Positions 22,691 through 35,179 of a DNA stretch of 64,000 bases are shown here, piece after piece (the stretch's first letter is position 1; every line of letters begins with the position of its first letter). A program made the position numbers and the translations under genes. The notes beneath the pieces were generated by a model, which was not told the DNA's origin, ran no database searches, and saw nothing but the letters and a program-made list of their open reading frames with translations. The DNA is from Vicugna pacos (lineage: Eukaryota > Chordata > Mammalia > Artiodactyla > Camelidae): NCBI RefSeq assembly GCF_048564905.1, contig NC_132989.1:106742257-106806256 (forward strand). The letters are read 5' to 3'.

Positions 22691-25305
22691 TATATTAAAA
22701 TCAAGTACAGAGCCTAATCTTTGTATTTGGTAAAGTATAGTCATTATTCAGAAAAGCGTCGAAGGATAGCTGGGAAGAAACCTGTTAATAAAATGCCTTG
22801 GACTTTAATCAGGAAGACCAAACCCATTGCCATTTAATTCAGTAGAATGAGTCTGTGGGACGAGTTGAAAAATGGTAGGAGAAATGAAAAGCCAAATAGT
22901 GGACGAAATAGGCAACCTCTGAAAGAGGTTAGCATCCCTGAGGCTGGGAGGGTAGTGTTACCTGACCCCAGGAGCTGGGCTTCCGTGCATGGACATGGGA
23001 AACACTAATCAATGTCAATGACAGGTGTTAGGTTCTAGCAAACAGAGCAGAACAGGGTAGGAAACTAATGTGAGAGCAACATGCAAATGTATTTAGAAGA
23101 TACATAAGACTGGTGCGAATATGATAGTCTAGTAACTTTTTACAGCAGCCCATTTACTCTGTACAGAGATCAAGAGGATTGTGAGCATTCTGTAAGGGTA
23201 CAGAAGAGCCCAACGTTGCTGCCGGTATCTGTAGATTGCTTCTCCCTAGGTATTTCATACACACCTTCATCTCACAAAATATATTTACTGATTTGGTCTT
23301 TGGCTATGATGTGTGTGGGGAGTGTGAGCTATAATGCTGCCTCTCTCCAAGTAGATGCATCTGGACTGCCATTACATACTACCAAGGAAACGCACAAGAA
23401 AAAGGCAGAAGATACTGTAACTACTGACACTTGACAGATCAGGACTGGATGGAACAACTGAGTGTATGGAAGGAATGTAACATATCAAAACAGATAGGGC
23501 CACTCTTGAAATATACATTTTCAAATTGGCAACTATTTAAACTTTTTAAACCTCAAAATGTAAAATGTCATTGAATGTAATTATCTCAGTAGATTTATCT
23601 TTTTATTAAATTAAATGACATATAGCAGGGGGGTCCCTACATCATTGTCACTAAACATATATTATCTCCTTAATTATTATTTTTTTCATTTAAGGGACAT
23701 GATATAAAATTTACTTGAATAATGTCAAATTTCGCATTAGGTAGTTCCATAAAAAGGATCTAATTGAAAGTACACAGAAAGTCACAATAGCTGTGATTTA
23801 ACGTATACAATTATATGTTAGTGATTTTTTTCTTTGTTTCCCAGATATTTCATAAGAGTTCCTGCAAAGGTTTTGTTGTTGTTGTTTTAATCCAATAACT
23901 CTTGGGTGAATACTCAAAGCTTTATCAAATTATGTGATGACTGGAATACTGTGTTATTGCTCTGTTGGTGAAATTACAGTCCTCCAGTGTAGAATGAAAT
24001 TTAAGTTGTATCTTGACGACTATTGCTTTTTCACAGTCCCTGGAAAAATCATCTGAGAATTAAGCCCTAAGAGATTCCTTCAGATACTCTCAGCCTTCAT
24101 AAATCTCCAGCTTATTTTTACTCAGAGTTTTTGCTCAATGTTAATTCACTTGAGATTTTAACAGAGCTGTGAACCCTGACAAGTCATGCATAATGATTTG
24201 CAACCTCAGAGAATATTTGCTTGGTATTAAAATGCCTTATTAAATATTTCAAATTGGTCTTTAGAGACTTTCGAGAAAGTTCACTCTGTTTCTCGTTGAT
24301 ATGTAACTTTACAAAATGTGTGCTGTTTATAAAATAGCAATACAAAAAGAAACCAAATGAAAAGAATGACACAGGGCAGTCCCCAAGGGAAACAAGACTT
24401 AAGTTTTACTGCAGAAAAGATATCTTGAAAGCTTTTTTATGCGCTTGAATCTTTTCAGATTTGTTTAAAACATCAGCTGAGAAGCTCTAATCCCTAATAT
24501 GGGATTAGCTAAAAGTACACCATAGGAACTATTTAACATGAAAATATTGTACATGGAATAACCAGTGAAACTCTCAAATGCAATATGTTTGTGGTTATTG
24601 CTTTTAATGGAAACAGTTGTAAAAATTGAGAAAGCTTATGTAGCACTTTTTAAACTTTTCTTTGATTGGAAGCCAATTATGTAGGGAGGGACTGTATGTT
24701 TAGTATCTATTCACCAAATCCATCTATAATAATTTCAAGAGAAGATTAGATTCTTATTTTGACATTCTAGTGGAATAGTGGATTTTTAAGTATCACTTTA
24801 TATATTTTTCCTTGGAAATCTAGCACTGTAGAGGATAATAATTTTCTCTTTTCTACTATTTATGCAGTGAGGGCCTATAACATGAACAAAGGAACTGAAT
24901 TGTCCAGTGTGGGGTAATTTTCTCAGACATAGATGTATCCATACTGATAATTTTTTTTTTTCATTTAAACTTTTAACCAGGAATAAAAATTCTTCCTTAA
25001 AATGACCAACATGACTGATTAATTTACCTAGAAACACCAACAGGTAGATCACTAGTAATGCCTAATAGTCAAAAAAAAAAAAAAAGCAAATACCACTAAT
25101 TTTGACCTAATTTAATTTTATCTACTTGCAAGATTAACTTTTGATTTTGTCTCATGTATGATGTATCTGGCATCAAACAGCTTAGGATATGATTCATCGT
25201 TCTTTTCTTGGCTTGTAACTTCAGACTCTTGTCCAAAGTCAGTTAAAGAACAACTATAAATTCTGAGAATAAATGTCACTTCTTCCCACTGCAATGGTAA
25301 CACAA
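22691..25305. other. Intronic sequence, nothing recognised
   Basis: About 2.6 kb. The part at 22790-23450 is slightly GC-richer than its flanks, but no repeat family, RNA or gene is recognised. A poly(A) run sits at 25071-25085. Confidence 0.5.
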
Positions 25306-25804
25306 TGTATTCATTTGCTAGGGCTGCTGTACCAAAGTACCTCCAACAGGGTAGCTTAAATAACAAAAATTTATTGTATCACTGTTCCTAAAGCTGGATG
25401 TCTGAGGTCAAGGTAGCAGCAGGGCCATGTTCCCTCTTAAAGCTCTGGGGAAGACTCTTTTCCAGGCCTCTCCTCTAGATTCTAATGATTTGCTGACCAC
25501 CTATGGCTTACCTGGGCTGGTGGAAATATCACCTTGATCTTTGCCTTCATCTTCACATAATGTACTCCTGTATGTGTGTGTGTGTGTGTGTCTGTCTGTC
25601 TGTCTGTCTGTATCCCTCCAAATTTCCTGTTTTTATAAGGGCACTTGTCATATGAGAGTAGGGGCCCAACCTACTGCAGTATGACTTCATTTTAATTAAT
25701 TACATCTATAATGACCCTATTTCCAAAGAAGGTCACCTCTCAAAGTACAAAAGTTTAGAAATTCAACATATGAACGTTGAGGGGAAACAGTTGAACTCAT
25801 AACA
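25306..25804 (-). mobile_element. MLT1-type MaLR (ERVL) solo LTR fossil
   Basis: It runs from TGTATTCATTTGCTAGGGCT to AACTCATAACA, which is the reversed layout of MLT1-type mammalian LTRs, including the GGTAGCTTAAATAACA and TTTATAAGGGCACT blocks. It is an old, decayed single LTR with no internal part seen. A (TG)n(TCTG)n tract lies inside it. Confidence 0.85.
25572..25612 (+). repeat. (TG)n(TCTG)n microsatellite
   Basis: TG dinucleotides run directly into TCTG tetranucleotides, within the MLT1-type LTR. Confidence 0.95.
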
Positions 25805-27230
25805 CATCCCCTACAGAGTTCTATGTTTTTATGATTTATATATTTTAATGAAAAAAAAAGCCTCTTTTTCCTAATGTAAAAGAACTTCCAAAAGCACCCA
25901 TGGTTCTCAAAATGTTCCCATCAAAGCTTCAAATAAATAAGAAAGTAAGATAAGTATATATTTTCCTTTTGATCTAAAACTTCCTTACCAATTCTCCTTG
26001 GTAAAGAATCTCTGAACAATTGGTGAAGGGATTGATCTTCCACCCCTGCTGTTTAACTACTCCTGCTGTATTCAGGTTGACTTTTGGTTGAGCTGTGCTG
26101 TTCATCTACCTCTTCTTCCTTCTGCCAGCAATCTGAGTACTCAAAGGCAGGCTGATGCCTTCAGATGCCACCAAAGTACAATGGTAGAGGGTAATTTGCT
26201 GTTCTTTGCTTTGCACACAAACAGAATTGCCTAATACCCATGAGACCAACTGTATAGGGCTGGGTGTAATTGATAGTGACCATACTTTTCGACCTGGGTG
26301 GATAGTTAGTATATTTTCTTTTTCTCCCTGGAACTCTTTTCTGCTCTGCTCACTTCCTTATTCTACTTTAAACCATCAGTTAGTCAGCATCACTATGCTA
26401 CCTCTATTTCTTTCCTTTCTCCTTTTCTCAGTGTTCTTTATTTCACTTGTCACTTGTCATTCTTGTGTCTCAGCTCTCACTTACCAAGCTTGGACTTTAA
26501 TGACAGCTCAAGCCAGGCAGGGCACTCCTTTCCTTACGTGTGCTGATCCATCCTGTCACCGTAAATGACACGTGATCTGTCATTATTTACCTTCCCTGGC
26601 TTTCTCCGTGGAATGGTTGCTTTGGGGCTACTGTCAAGACATTAAAAATGTTTAGTCTAAATCACTGTGTAAGGCCAGAGCAAGTTTTAAAACCTGAGGA
26701 TTTTGTAAGTGTGGTTACTTAAAAGATGGCCATTATTTTACCACTTTCTATCTAGACCGCTTTTCCTGAATCCTAGTAATTCTTATAGGCAGTACTATCA
26801 GCATTTTTCCTATAAGAGCGAAGATTTGACTGTTATATTTTATAATTTTTTTCACCACAGTTTGGGTTTTTACACTTAAGAGTCTGACCTGGGTACCTAC
26901 TATGGATTTTAATTTTTTTCAATGAGGAACAAAATGAAAATGCCTCCTAACCCAACATTTTTACGAAGTATCTTACCTACTAAACAAGTTGGAAAGTTGA
27001 CTGTGAGTATGAAGCAAGTGTTAAGACATCACGGAAAAAGTTCTTAATGTTCTATAATCATAATATTAGTAATAAAAGAGATAGTCTACATGTGAGTAGC
27101 ACTGGTAATTTTATCAAGCCAGAAATTGTAGTGCGATAAATGAGAAAAGTCCTGGTACACACACAAACCCAAGGTAGGCTCTTTACAACGATATCATAAC
27201 CAGGTTATTTAAATGACTTACCAATCTTTA
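25805..27230. other. Intronic sequence, mostly unassigned; weak L2-like wording near 26320-26400
   Basis: The longest chance open frame (120 codons, 26206-26568) has no recognisable domain. The part at 26320-26400 (CTCCCTGGAACTCTTTTCTG) resembles L2 wording, so the frame is probably repeat-derived. Nothing else is recognised. Confidence 0.4.
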
Positions 27231-27234
27231 GATT

Positions 27235-27900
27235 TCCCTAGTTTTACCTGTGTGCATGTTTGTGTTTAGTTTTATGTAATGCATCACCTGGACATGTTCA
27301 TGTATCCAGAATCAAAATACTAAACAGTTCCAGCATCTCCAGGATCCCTGTGTTGCCCTTGTATAATCAAACTCACCCCCTTTCCACTTCTTCTCCCCCC
27401 AGACCCTGACAACTACTAGTCTGTCATCCACTTGTAAAATTTCATCACTTCTAGAATGTTAAATAAATGGCATCATATAGTGTACAATCTTTTGGGATGG
27501 TTTTTTTCCCCTCTGAGTATAATTCCCTGAAGACTCATCCAAGCTGGTGCATATATCAATAGTCTGCTCATTATTACTGCTGAGTAGTATTCCATGGCAA
27601 TAATGCACCATGTTTTTGTTTTTTTTTTAACCATTTTCCCATTGAAGGACATCTGGGCTGCTTCCAGTTTGGGGCTACTAAGAATAATGTAGCCATGAAT
27701 ATTTGTAAATAAGTTTTTATATGAACATATAATTTCATTACTTTAACATAAATGCCCAAGAATACAATTTCCTGGGTTATATGGTAAATGTGTGTTTGTT
27801 TTTTTGAGGTTATATGGTAAATGTGTGTTTGTTTTTTTGAAGAATCTGCTAAACTTACATTTCCACCAGCAGTGTGTGAGTGGCCTAATTTCTCACTAGA
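27235..27900 (-). mobile_element. L1 3' UTR (L1MB/MC-like)
   Basis: The reversed UTR series is readable: GTGTTTAGTTTTATGTAATG, AGTATTCCATGGCAATAATG, AAGGACATCTGGGCTGCTTC and CATTTCCACCAGCAGTGTG. An internal 33 bp tandem duplication lies at 27775-27840. Confidence 0.8.
27775..27840 (+). repeat. Perfect 33 bp tandem duplication (two copies)
   Basis: Copies at 27775-27807 and 27808-27840 each begin GGTTATATGGTAAATGTGTG and are identical. Confidence 0.97.
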
Positions 27901-28077
27901 ATTTGATATCACTATTGTGTTTTATTATCCACAATTAGAAATATCTTTTGGATATAACACAGTCAGCTCTTTCCTTCTCAGTCTGCATAGTTATTAATTA
28001 TATGTTTGCTTAGCGTCTCACTGTAAAAATACTACTTAGAGGCAAAAATCATGGCATCTTATTACAAATCTATATAC

Positions 28078-28262
28078 AATCGTCCCTCAGTATCGGATAC
28101 CAAAATCTGCAGAAGGTCAAGTCCCTTAGCTAGCCTTCTATTTCCATATCCATGGGTTCCACATCCAGAAATTCAACCACTGTGGATCACAAACATAGTA
28201 CATGATCAGTAGTTGATTGAATTTGTGCATGTGGAACCATATATATAGAGGATCTGCTGTAC
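28078..28262 (+). mobile_element. MER2: MER2-like Tigger (TcMar) element
   Basis: It runs from CGTCCCTCAGTATCGGATAC through CCAAAATCTGCAGAAGGTCA and TTCAACCACTGTGGATCAC to AGAGGATCTGCTGTA. The ends are degenerate inverted repeats of the MER2 type. It is internally deleted. Confidence 0.75.
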
Positions 28263-29200
28263 ATTTATGATCTGCAAACTTGGCTTCCTAAATCAATTAA
28301 GTTTTCTAGGATCCTTTGAAGGTACAGGACAAGCTTTGCTTCCAGTTGTGTCTGAATTTCAACACAGAAGTAAAGCTGTAATTAAGCAGCTATTAGACCC
28401 TTAACAGGTGTGTCAAACCTAAATCATTGAATTAATTACTAAAATTAAAAATAAAAAATGTCAGTACTTCCATAGCCCAGTACCAAAATAAAAGTAAATT
28501 TTCATACAGGCTCACTTGATTGTGGAAATATTTTTATTTGAAACATAACCCAAATTAGTAGGTAGATGTTTTATAGTTAGCCAGAATAAACTATCAAGTA
28601 TCATTATTAGATGATCCATCAAGTACATTTCATGAATAAATGAAAGCTCTTAACTACTGATTCTACAGTGAAGTTGTATAGTCCTTAATAGATGTTTGTC
28701 ATGTTATCCTTAAATCAGTTCTCATTTAGGAATACCTGAAATATGATAAAGATGTATCTAATTATGCAAATTGTGTTTAAAAGGTGTAAAGATAAAGACA
28801 CCAGCATAATAGATCCACTAATTTTAGTACCTTAAAATATAGTATTTTAAAGGTTTTAAATTACATAAATAATTAAACAGATTAAATTATTAATCTTCAA
28901 AAATCCACTGTGATAGGTATATCGATACCCTTGTAGAAAATAATTACATTGGTACTGTGTAGAAGAGCCAAAGGAGTGAGCTCTGAACTTTGGAGACAAG
29001 TTGGGAGACTCATTTGATAGTCTATGTAAGAAATGAAAAGAAATTTGTAAGAAAATAAAAATTTCCATAGATGATAGGAAATGACTTGAATGTGCTGTTT
29101 TGATGCATTGATGATTTAATGTCAATGCAGCCACCCTACTGCCTAATCACAAACCACCCCACCTTCAGTTTTCTGAGTAGTTATGTTGCAGGCAATAAAC
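28263..29200. other. Intronic sequence, nothing recognised
   Basis: AT-rich unique sequence between two Tigger elements. Confidence 0.5.
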
Positions 29201-29201
29201 A

Positions 29202-29440
29202 GTTGACCTTTTAAACAGCATGGGTTTGTATAGTGAGTCCACTCATATACGAATTTTTCTATAGTAACTGTTACAGTACTAAACATCTGCGGTTGGTTGA
29301 ATCCAAGGATGCAGATACAGAGGAACCACTAGTACATGATGTATACAGAGGGCTGATTATAAATTATCCATGGATTTTTTACCCTGTGGAGGCTTGGTGT
29401 CCCCCAACCCCAGCATTGTCCAAAGGCCAACTGCATACCC
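29202..29440 (+). mobile_element. Tigger-type (TcMar) non-autonomous transposon
   Basis: It runs from GTTGACCTTTTAAACAGCAT to CATTGTCCAAAGGCCAACTG, with near-inverted ends. It contains ATCTGCGGTTGGTTGAATCC and GGATGCAGATACAGAGGAAC, typical Tigger wording. It ends about 340 bp before the 120 bp cadherin exon. Confidence 0.8.
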
Positions 29441-29782
29441 TCAGAATAGTTTTCATTTTACCCATCAGTTAATAACAATTTGATTCTTGAGCATTGATCC
29501 AACCAACCCTGAATATGTGACAGTTAAAAGAGACCATTCACAATGGTACCAGCACATAAGAACTATATGAAAATACCCAAAACCATGTATTCCATTTTGG
29601 GCTCTCATTTAGAACATTTGGTGTCAGGGAAAGAAATTGAAGAACATGTTCGACAGATAAATCGAAGAAATGTAAGAAATTATCACTCTCCAGAGATATT
29701 TCAGCATGACCTTTTTCTGTATACAAATAGCTCATGTGCCTAATGCCGTCACACACTAAAATTTGTTTTCCTGAATGCACAG

Positions 29783-29902
29783 GTACCTCTGTTCTACAGG
29801 TGACAGCTACTGATGCAGATGACCCCACCTATGGAAACAGTGCTCGGGTGGTTTACAGTATCCTCCAGGGACAGCCCTACTTCTCCGTAGATCCTAAAAC
29901 AG
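29783..29902 (+). CDS. CDH18: Cadherin-18 coding exon (EC2 first half), 120 bp
   Basis: This is the next exon of the same cadherin gene. The acceptor is TGAATGCACAG; the first two bases (GT) complete the Gly codon begun at the end of the upstream exon, giving [14 protein letters not shown] across the junction. The exon encodes 39 further full codons and ends with the first base of the next codon, so it is phase 1 at both ends and 120 bp long, the size I know for this exon in type II cadherins. It contains the EC2 calcium-binding DAD motif ([13 protein letters not shown]) and ends SVDPKTG. The donor is GTTAGT, with T at +3 instead of the usual purine, so it is weaker than the upstream donor. 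Translation is open throughout. The next exon, expected to begin VIRTAL, was not found to the right within the window. Confidence 0.95.
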
Positions 29903-31324
29903 GTTAGTGCATTTATGGATAATTCGTGTGCAGATGCATGTTACAATGAAAGAAAGCAATGTTTTTATTTCTGTGTACTCTTCTACATTAGACATTGTTA
30001 TTATAGCACATTTTAAAATGTCCTGACTTTTTCAAAAACAATGTGATTGAATAATTAAATATACATTAACTGTTCTCCTTAATATTTGATTATCCATTAT
30101 TTATAACCATACCAGTAAGAAGCTTCTTACCTTTGCATATATCTGTAACATTTAAATAAGTGCTATCAGTTTAAAACAGAGTATTATATAATTCTTCAGC
30201 CCTCAATTATTGTGTAATGAAAACAAAATTAACTGAGGATACATCCAAAGACATGTAAACTTTTTTTAAAGAAGAATATGAATTCTGCTCTATTTCCTCT
30301 ATTTTTCTGTGATCAGAATAATCATCATATATTATGAGATGCCAAAATGATCATGAAAGATACTCAATAATGCAGTATAGGATTATTGTATAGCAGCATA
30401 ATCTAAAATCCACAAAAAGCTCATGGCCTTACAATTTGTTAATACAAATTTGGCTAAGGCTAAATATAAACCCATTTTTAATGTAGCCAACTATTCAGTA
30501 AGAAATGTTTCAAGTTTTACAAATACTTTCAAGGATATCCAAAACCAGGAGGCTCAGATGAAGTAGAGAGAGATCCAGGATGTTCCAGCAGCTTCCTAGA
30601 TCCTTGCTGGTCATGTTTCATGCATTCTGAATCCGGTTAACATGCGAGAACTTCAGGTAAAAGGCACATCAATGTAACTAACACTGAAGAGTCGCGTCTG
30701 GTCATAAATATCTCCTTATACTGATAGTTATGTAACATTTGACACATTTTTCAGGGAACCCTGAATAGGTCTACAGATTCCAGACTTAGTAACCATTGTC
30801 TTAGACAATGAGGTACATCCAACTGACAAGATGCTATGGACAAGCATTCTCCAGTAGTTAATACCATTAGATTGCTAGGAGGGTTGTCATTATCACATTT
30901 ACAAGAAGATACCTTCTTTCCTTCACTGGTATGCTCCAGCCCCTGAGTACACTGGGCAGGAATAGATCTCAGACATACTGCTTAACCCCTTAATTCCCAT
31001 ACCTTATGAAAACAATAAAGAAGGTATATAGAAATAGATATTTAAATAAAGAATATACATACATATGTATGTGCATTTTTGCATTATAGTTATAGATTAA
31101 ATTATAATATTTCAGTTAAATAAAAATAAAATTGAGAGATAATAAAAATAAATAACTCAATGTAACCTAAAATGAGTATGAGACATGCAAGTTCTTGCAG
31201 TACCAACATATTACTAAATATGTAGAAATAATGTGATTATTAACCTAGTAATCAAACTTCTGGAGTAAAAATATACATATATGTGTGTATATGTTGTTGT
31301 CCTGGCAGGAGACTTTAGAATTAG

Positions 31325-31470
31325 TTGAAAATATTTTTATTGAAATATATTTGACATATAACACTGTAAATTTAAGGGGTACACCCTGCTGATTTAATGC
31401 ACTTACATATGGTAATATGATTGCTGTTGTAGTGATAGAAAATCTTAAGCCAGCTCATTATTTGATAATA
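31325..31470 (-). repeat. L1 3' UTR tail fragment
   Basis: TTTTTATTGAAATATATTTG followed by ACATATAACACTGTAAATTT and AAGGGGTACACCCTGCTGAT is the reversed 3' end of an older L1. Confidence 0.7.
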
Positions 31471-32714
31471 GTGCTGCTCATTTTTTAAATATTTTCCCAA
31501 TAACCATGTTTGTTTTATTTATGAAAGATGTATATTTCTTACTTTAAAAATATGCATCTTCCATTACCTTGTTTAGGATTACACACACATTCAAGCACAC
31601 ACATGCACACGTATAAGAATTTACTCAAGTAATTGTCCTTACAGAGAGCCAAATGTTTATTTATCAATAAATGTTGTATTTACTTGATAGAACATTGCTA
31701 GGATATAGACATCTTATATGGATTTTATAACTCTTTACAGACTTCTGTGACTTGTTAAAAAACAAATACCAATTCTGTGTGTTTGCATATGTCTGAGTAT
31801 CTGTCTAAATGTTTGCATGTGTTGATGTGAGTCCATGCAGGTGTGTGTGTGTGTAGGTGTACATATTTACTTTGGACAAATAAAGCAAGCCACTGTGGAT
31901 AAGATTTGACAAGTCTTGGCCTCTGCTGTACCCTGTGTTTCAGTGAGGCAAATACATAGACAACACAATATTTAAATAAAAATTGCATTGGTTGTACGTA
32001 TTTATTGTAGGTTAATTTAATACTTCGGTAAACAAACAAATAAAATGTTATCTGAAACCTAGAGCTATTCAAGTACTGCTCTGAGAAAGTACCTTTGCTC
32101 CTGCAATTTTTTGCTCCTTTCTTTAAGCAAAATAATTTATTGAATGAAATGTAGGCCTCCATGTTGTTATGTTTTAGTTTCAGCATTACTCTGGCTGAAG
32201 CATCATGGGAGTCTATGTCCTACTATGAAGATTCTTTAAGTATGCCCATCTCTCAGACTATTTTCTGTAGAAAGTTCTAAGAGAGATTATAAAACAAAAT
32301 GCTGAGTATTGTCTTCAAAGCTAAGACTTTCTTGGTAATTTAAGCTTAAAAGACCTATCATAATGCAGTTAAACATCCTCAGAATGAATGAACTTATTGG
32401 AAATTGCACTTTAAATGACTGGAGTGAAAACATACAAACACTGAAAACTAAAGAATCAGTCACTATACATGGGATGTTATATAAGAAGCATTGGGATACT
32501 AGTTACTTTAAATGTACATTTTAATAGCAATACCTTAACTCTGTCCTCTTGTTTGGCGTAACTATATTATACCATTTCCAATTAGTACTTTCAATGACCA
32601 ATTATGGTGAAACAGGAGTTTTGTGCCAAACTCACTCAGTTATGAGTGCTTATGTGTAAGGTCAAGACTTTGAATTGTCTTGTTTCCATTATGTTAAAAG
32701 TTAAGTTTTGATAC
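31471..32714. other. Intronic sequence, nothing recognised
   Basis: AT-rich, with short TG and CA runs near 31590-31610 and 31840-31855. A chance 143-codon - strand frame (31755-32186) has no recognisable domain. Confidence 0.5.
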
Positions 32715-33120
32715 TGTCAGCTGAGGGAGGCTGACATGGGGTTCTAGGAGGTGAGCGGCCCAATGAAAAAATGTACAAGGAGTTGCCATACCGCTGGACA
32801 GACTTCAGCGGGAGACACCATGGGGTTAACAACACTTTATTGCCACAGGGAGGTGAGCGCCTATGATGCACCTGTCCTGCTTTTATCTGTTCTCTGCCAG
32901 CACATGTGTGGTCTGAGTTTCTTTGTTCATCAGGCTTACAGAATATTTCTAGCACATGCGTACTTCTATTTTCTTTGTTCTAAATCTTCTATAATTGACG
33001 CATGCGTGGAGCAATTATTTACTGCATACTACAAACATGCTCTGATCGTGGCCTTGGGTCCCACGGCTGTAACTCATCTCAAGACCAGCTCACAGATGAT
33101 TTTTCAATGACAAGCTGCCA
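32715..33120 (-). mobile_element. Solo LTR fossil of an endogenous retrovirus
   Basis: Read on the - strand, a roughly 400 bp block starts near TGGCAGCTTG and ends CAGCTGACA. It has a TATA-like GATAAAAG (about 32879-32888) and AATAAA (32836-32841) followed by a GT-rich downstream tail, the standard LTR order. It is CpG-bearing and GC-richer than its flanks. No internal retroviral part or second LTR is seen. It looks younger than the MaLR fossils. The family is not resolved, and no clear target duplication was found. Confidence 0.65.
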
Positions 33121-35025
33121 ATGAGGTCTTGCTTTCTGTTATATTATCTATATGTGAATTGATGGATCCAGAGAAAAGAATCGTGTAGTTCTTGAGTTAC
33201 CATACTATACACAATTTATTTAATAAGCTATGTATTGCTTTCTACTAGAACTCCATTAATCAATATGACAAACCAAAAATTTTGCAAATAATTTATGTTT
33301 GGCATAAGTTTTGTTGAGGTAACTATTCCATGATGCTTGCTTAATGCATAAAAACAAAAGAGGAATACCCATTCAAGAGAGATATTTTAACATTAAATAC
33401 TATTTGAAAGATACAGAAGACCATGAAAAAATAAAGGATATGATAATGAAATATAAAAGCTGTGTTATATTTTTGGTCAGATTTATGTAAAAGTTGTAAT
33501 AATGTAGGCTTAATGACGATAAATTCTACTTAAATATTATTGATTTTTAACTCAGCAAGGAAACATTTTTAGAGTTATTAAGTGGGGAAACAATTTTAAT
33601 GTTCATGAAAACTAACCCTAAGCAAGACATTCTAAGGAAGGTAGCCAAATAAGAAAGCCATATAAAGTGATCAGAGAACCAAAGTCAAGAGAAATCTGGG
33701 CCGATGGTTGTTTATCAACACAACTCAAATCTCAACCCTACTCCAGTTAATATAATGTCAGCTGCTTTAAAAATAAATCAGTATATTCAAGGCTTCTTTG
33801 CTTCTTTGGGAGCTACAGAATTTATGTCAGGTAGTGACAGCAGAAGCTTCATGATTAGGTTGCTGTAAAAGGACTACTTCCCTTGACTTAGGTCAAAGAC
33901 AAAAGCAGAAATCTACCATGTCTCTCTCCAGGGTCTTAGAAATGGAATGGAAGATTCACAAAGGGTAGGTGTGAGGTTTTTATCTGAGAATTCAAATTTC
34001 TTAATGGCCATGGTGTTTATAGCCATTTGATGGTTTTCTTTGCTACCTATTTTATAGTCAACAATTAATGGATTGCTTCTTGTTCTTTGAGCTGGTACGT
34101 ATGTGTTAAGTTATTCCTTGCCTATTTTACGTGCAAGTGTGTTGAATCTTCCTGATGGTCAATTCAGGAAACCTGAAAACCTGGATTAAAACCTGACTTC
34201 AGGGGAAATAGGGATATGCGGGCTTATAAAATCCTGTTTAAGGCTTATTTACAATTGTTTCTAGTGCTAGCAATGATGAATACCAGTTCTTTTCACCAAA
34301 ATTAACATGAAACACATAAATCAGCAGTAGTCAATGATGGGGTTCGTGTATCTGTGTAAATGGTACATTAGTCACACATCTAATAAAAACTATTGAGACA
34401 TTTATGCAGTTTCATATAGGTGAATTCATATTTTAAATTATAAATTGATTTTCCTGCAGTCTTCATTCCTATTTAGTTATTAAAATGGATATTTAATTAG
34501 AAAATATTGTAGCCAAAAACATTTCTGTTGATAAATTCTACACTTAATTTTCAAAGATATACAAACAATAAGACTAAACAGGCTATCTTTTAATTATATA
34601 CCAAGAGCATACAGATTATTTAACACTTCTGACACATTTTAGTACTTGAGTGGTTTCTGCAACATAATGTTAAAAAATGGAAGATATTGGGTTTCCAGTC
34701 TCTTGTCAGTCAAGCCTTTCTGCACTAATGACATCCATTCCACAGGAAATAGAATAGTTGACATCAAATGAAATGCACTATACCTCCTGATGTCTATTGG
34801 TTCTAACGGCACAAATAATATCACTACTTATTTTTACGAGGAATTATGGTAAATATAATAAAGTTTTCATTGGCCTTCCTATGAAAGAAAAATTTGGTCA
34901 TGTACCAGTGTAGTTAATATAGTAAAGTAATTCGTATTTATTATTTTTCCAAAATACCAAGCTTTATTTCAAAATGACTTGGGAATACTTCATGGTCAAA
35001 CCCCAGAATGTACTTTGTAGCATAG
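33121..35025. other. Intronic sequence, nothing recognised
   Basis: About 1.9 kb. The part at 33670-34260 is more mixed in composition and free of recognisable repeats, so it could be conserved non-coding DNA. I cannot test this here. Confidence 0.5.
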
Positions 35026-35029
35026 AAAA

Positions 35030-35175
35030 TTGATCAAGCCACTTAAATTTTATGCACCTGTTTCCTTGTATAAATATTTATAATGATAATACCTATTCTA
35101 TGAGGAAAGAAATGCAGTGTTCTTAGTCCAGTTCTTGGGAAAATGTAGGTACTCAGTCAATTTCTGTCATTTTTG
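35030..35175 (+). repeat. MIR SINE fragment
   Basis: TGCACCTGTTTCCTTGTATA, ATAATGATAATACCTATTCT and TAGGTACTCAGTCAATTTCT follow the second half of MIR in sense. Confidence 0.7.
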
Positions 35176-35179
35176 CTCT

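Larger units (their letters stand above)
1973..29782 (+). other. CDH18: CDH18 intron between the 295 bp and 120 bp exons (27.8 kb, phase 1)
   Basis: The intron starts GTAAGA and ends CACAG, and joins the two exons within a Gly codon. It carries most of the recognisable repeat load of the window, including three large L1 pieces, three Tigger-type elements, hAT-Charlie elements, a MaLR LTR and a possible second LTR. No further cadherin-like exon is seen on either strand inside it. Confidence 0.93.

Noticed and set aside
26206-26568. 120-codon + strand frame with a hydrophobic stretch (LPLFLSFLLFSVFFISLV)
   Set aside because: It has no recognisable domain and no splice context, and part resembles L2 wording. 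It is probably a chance frame in pyrimidine-rich DNA.
31755-32186. 143-codon - strand frame
   Set aside because: Low-complexity ending from a TG run, and no domain or conserved pattern.
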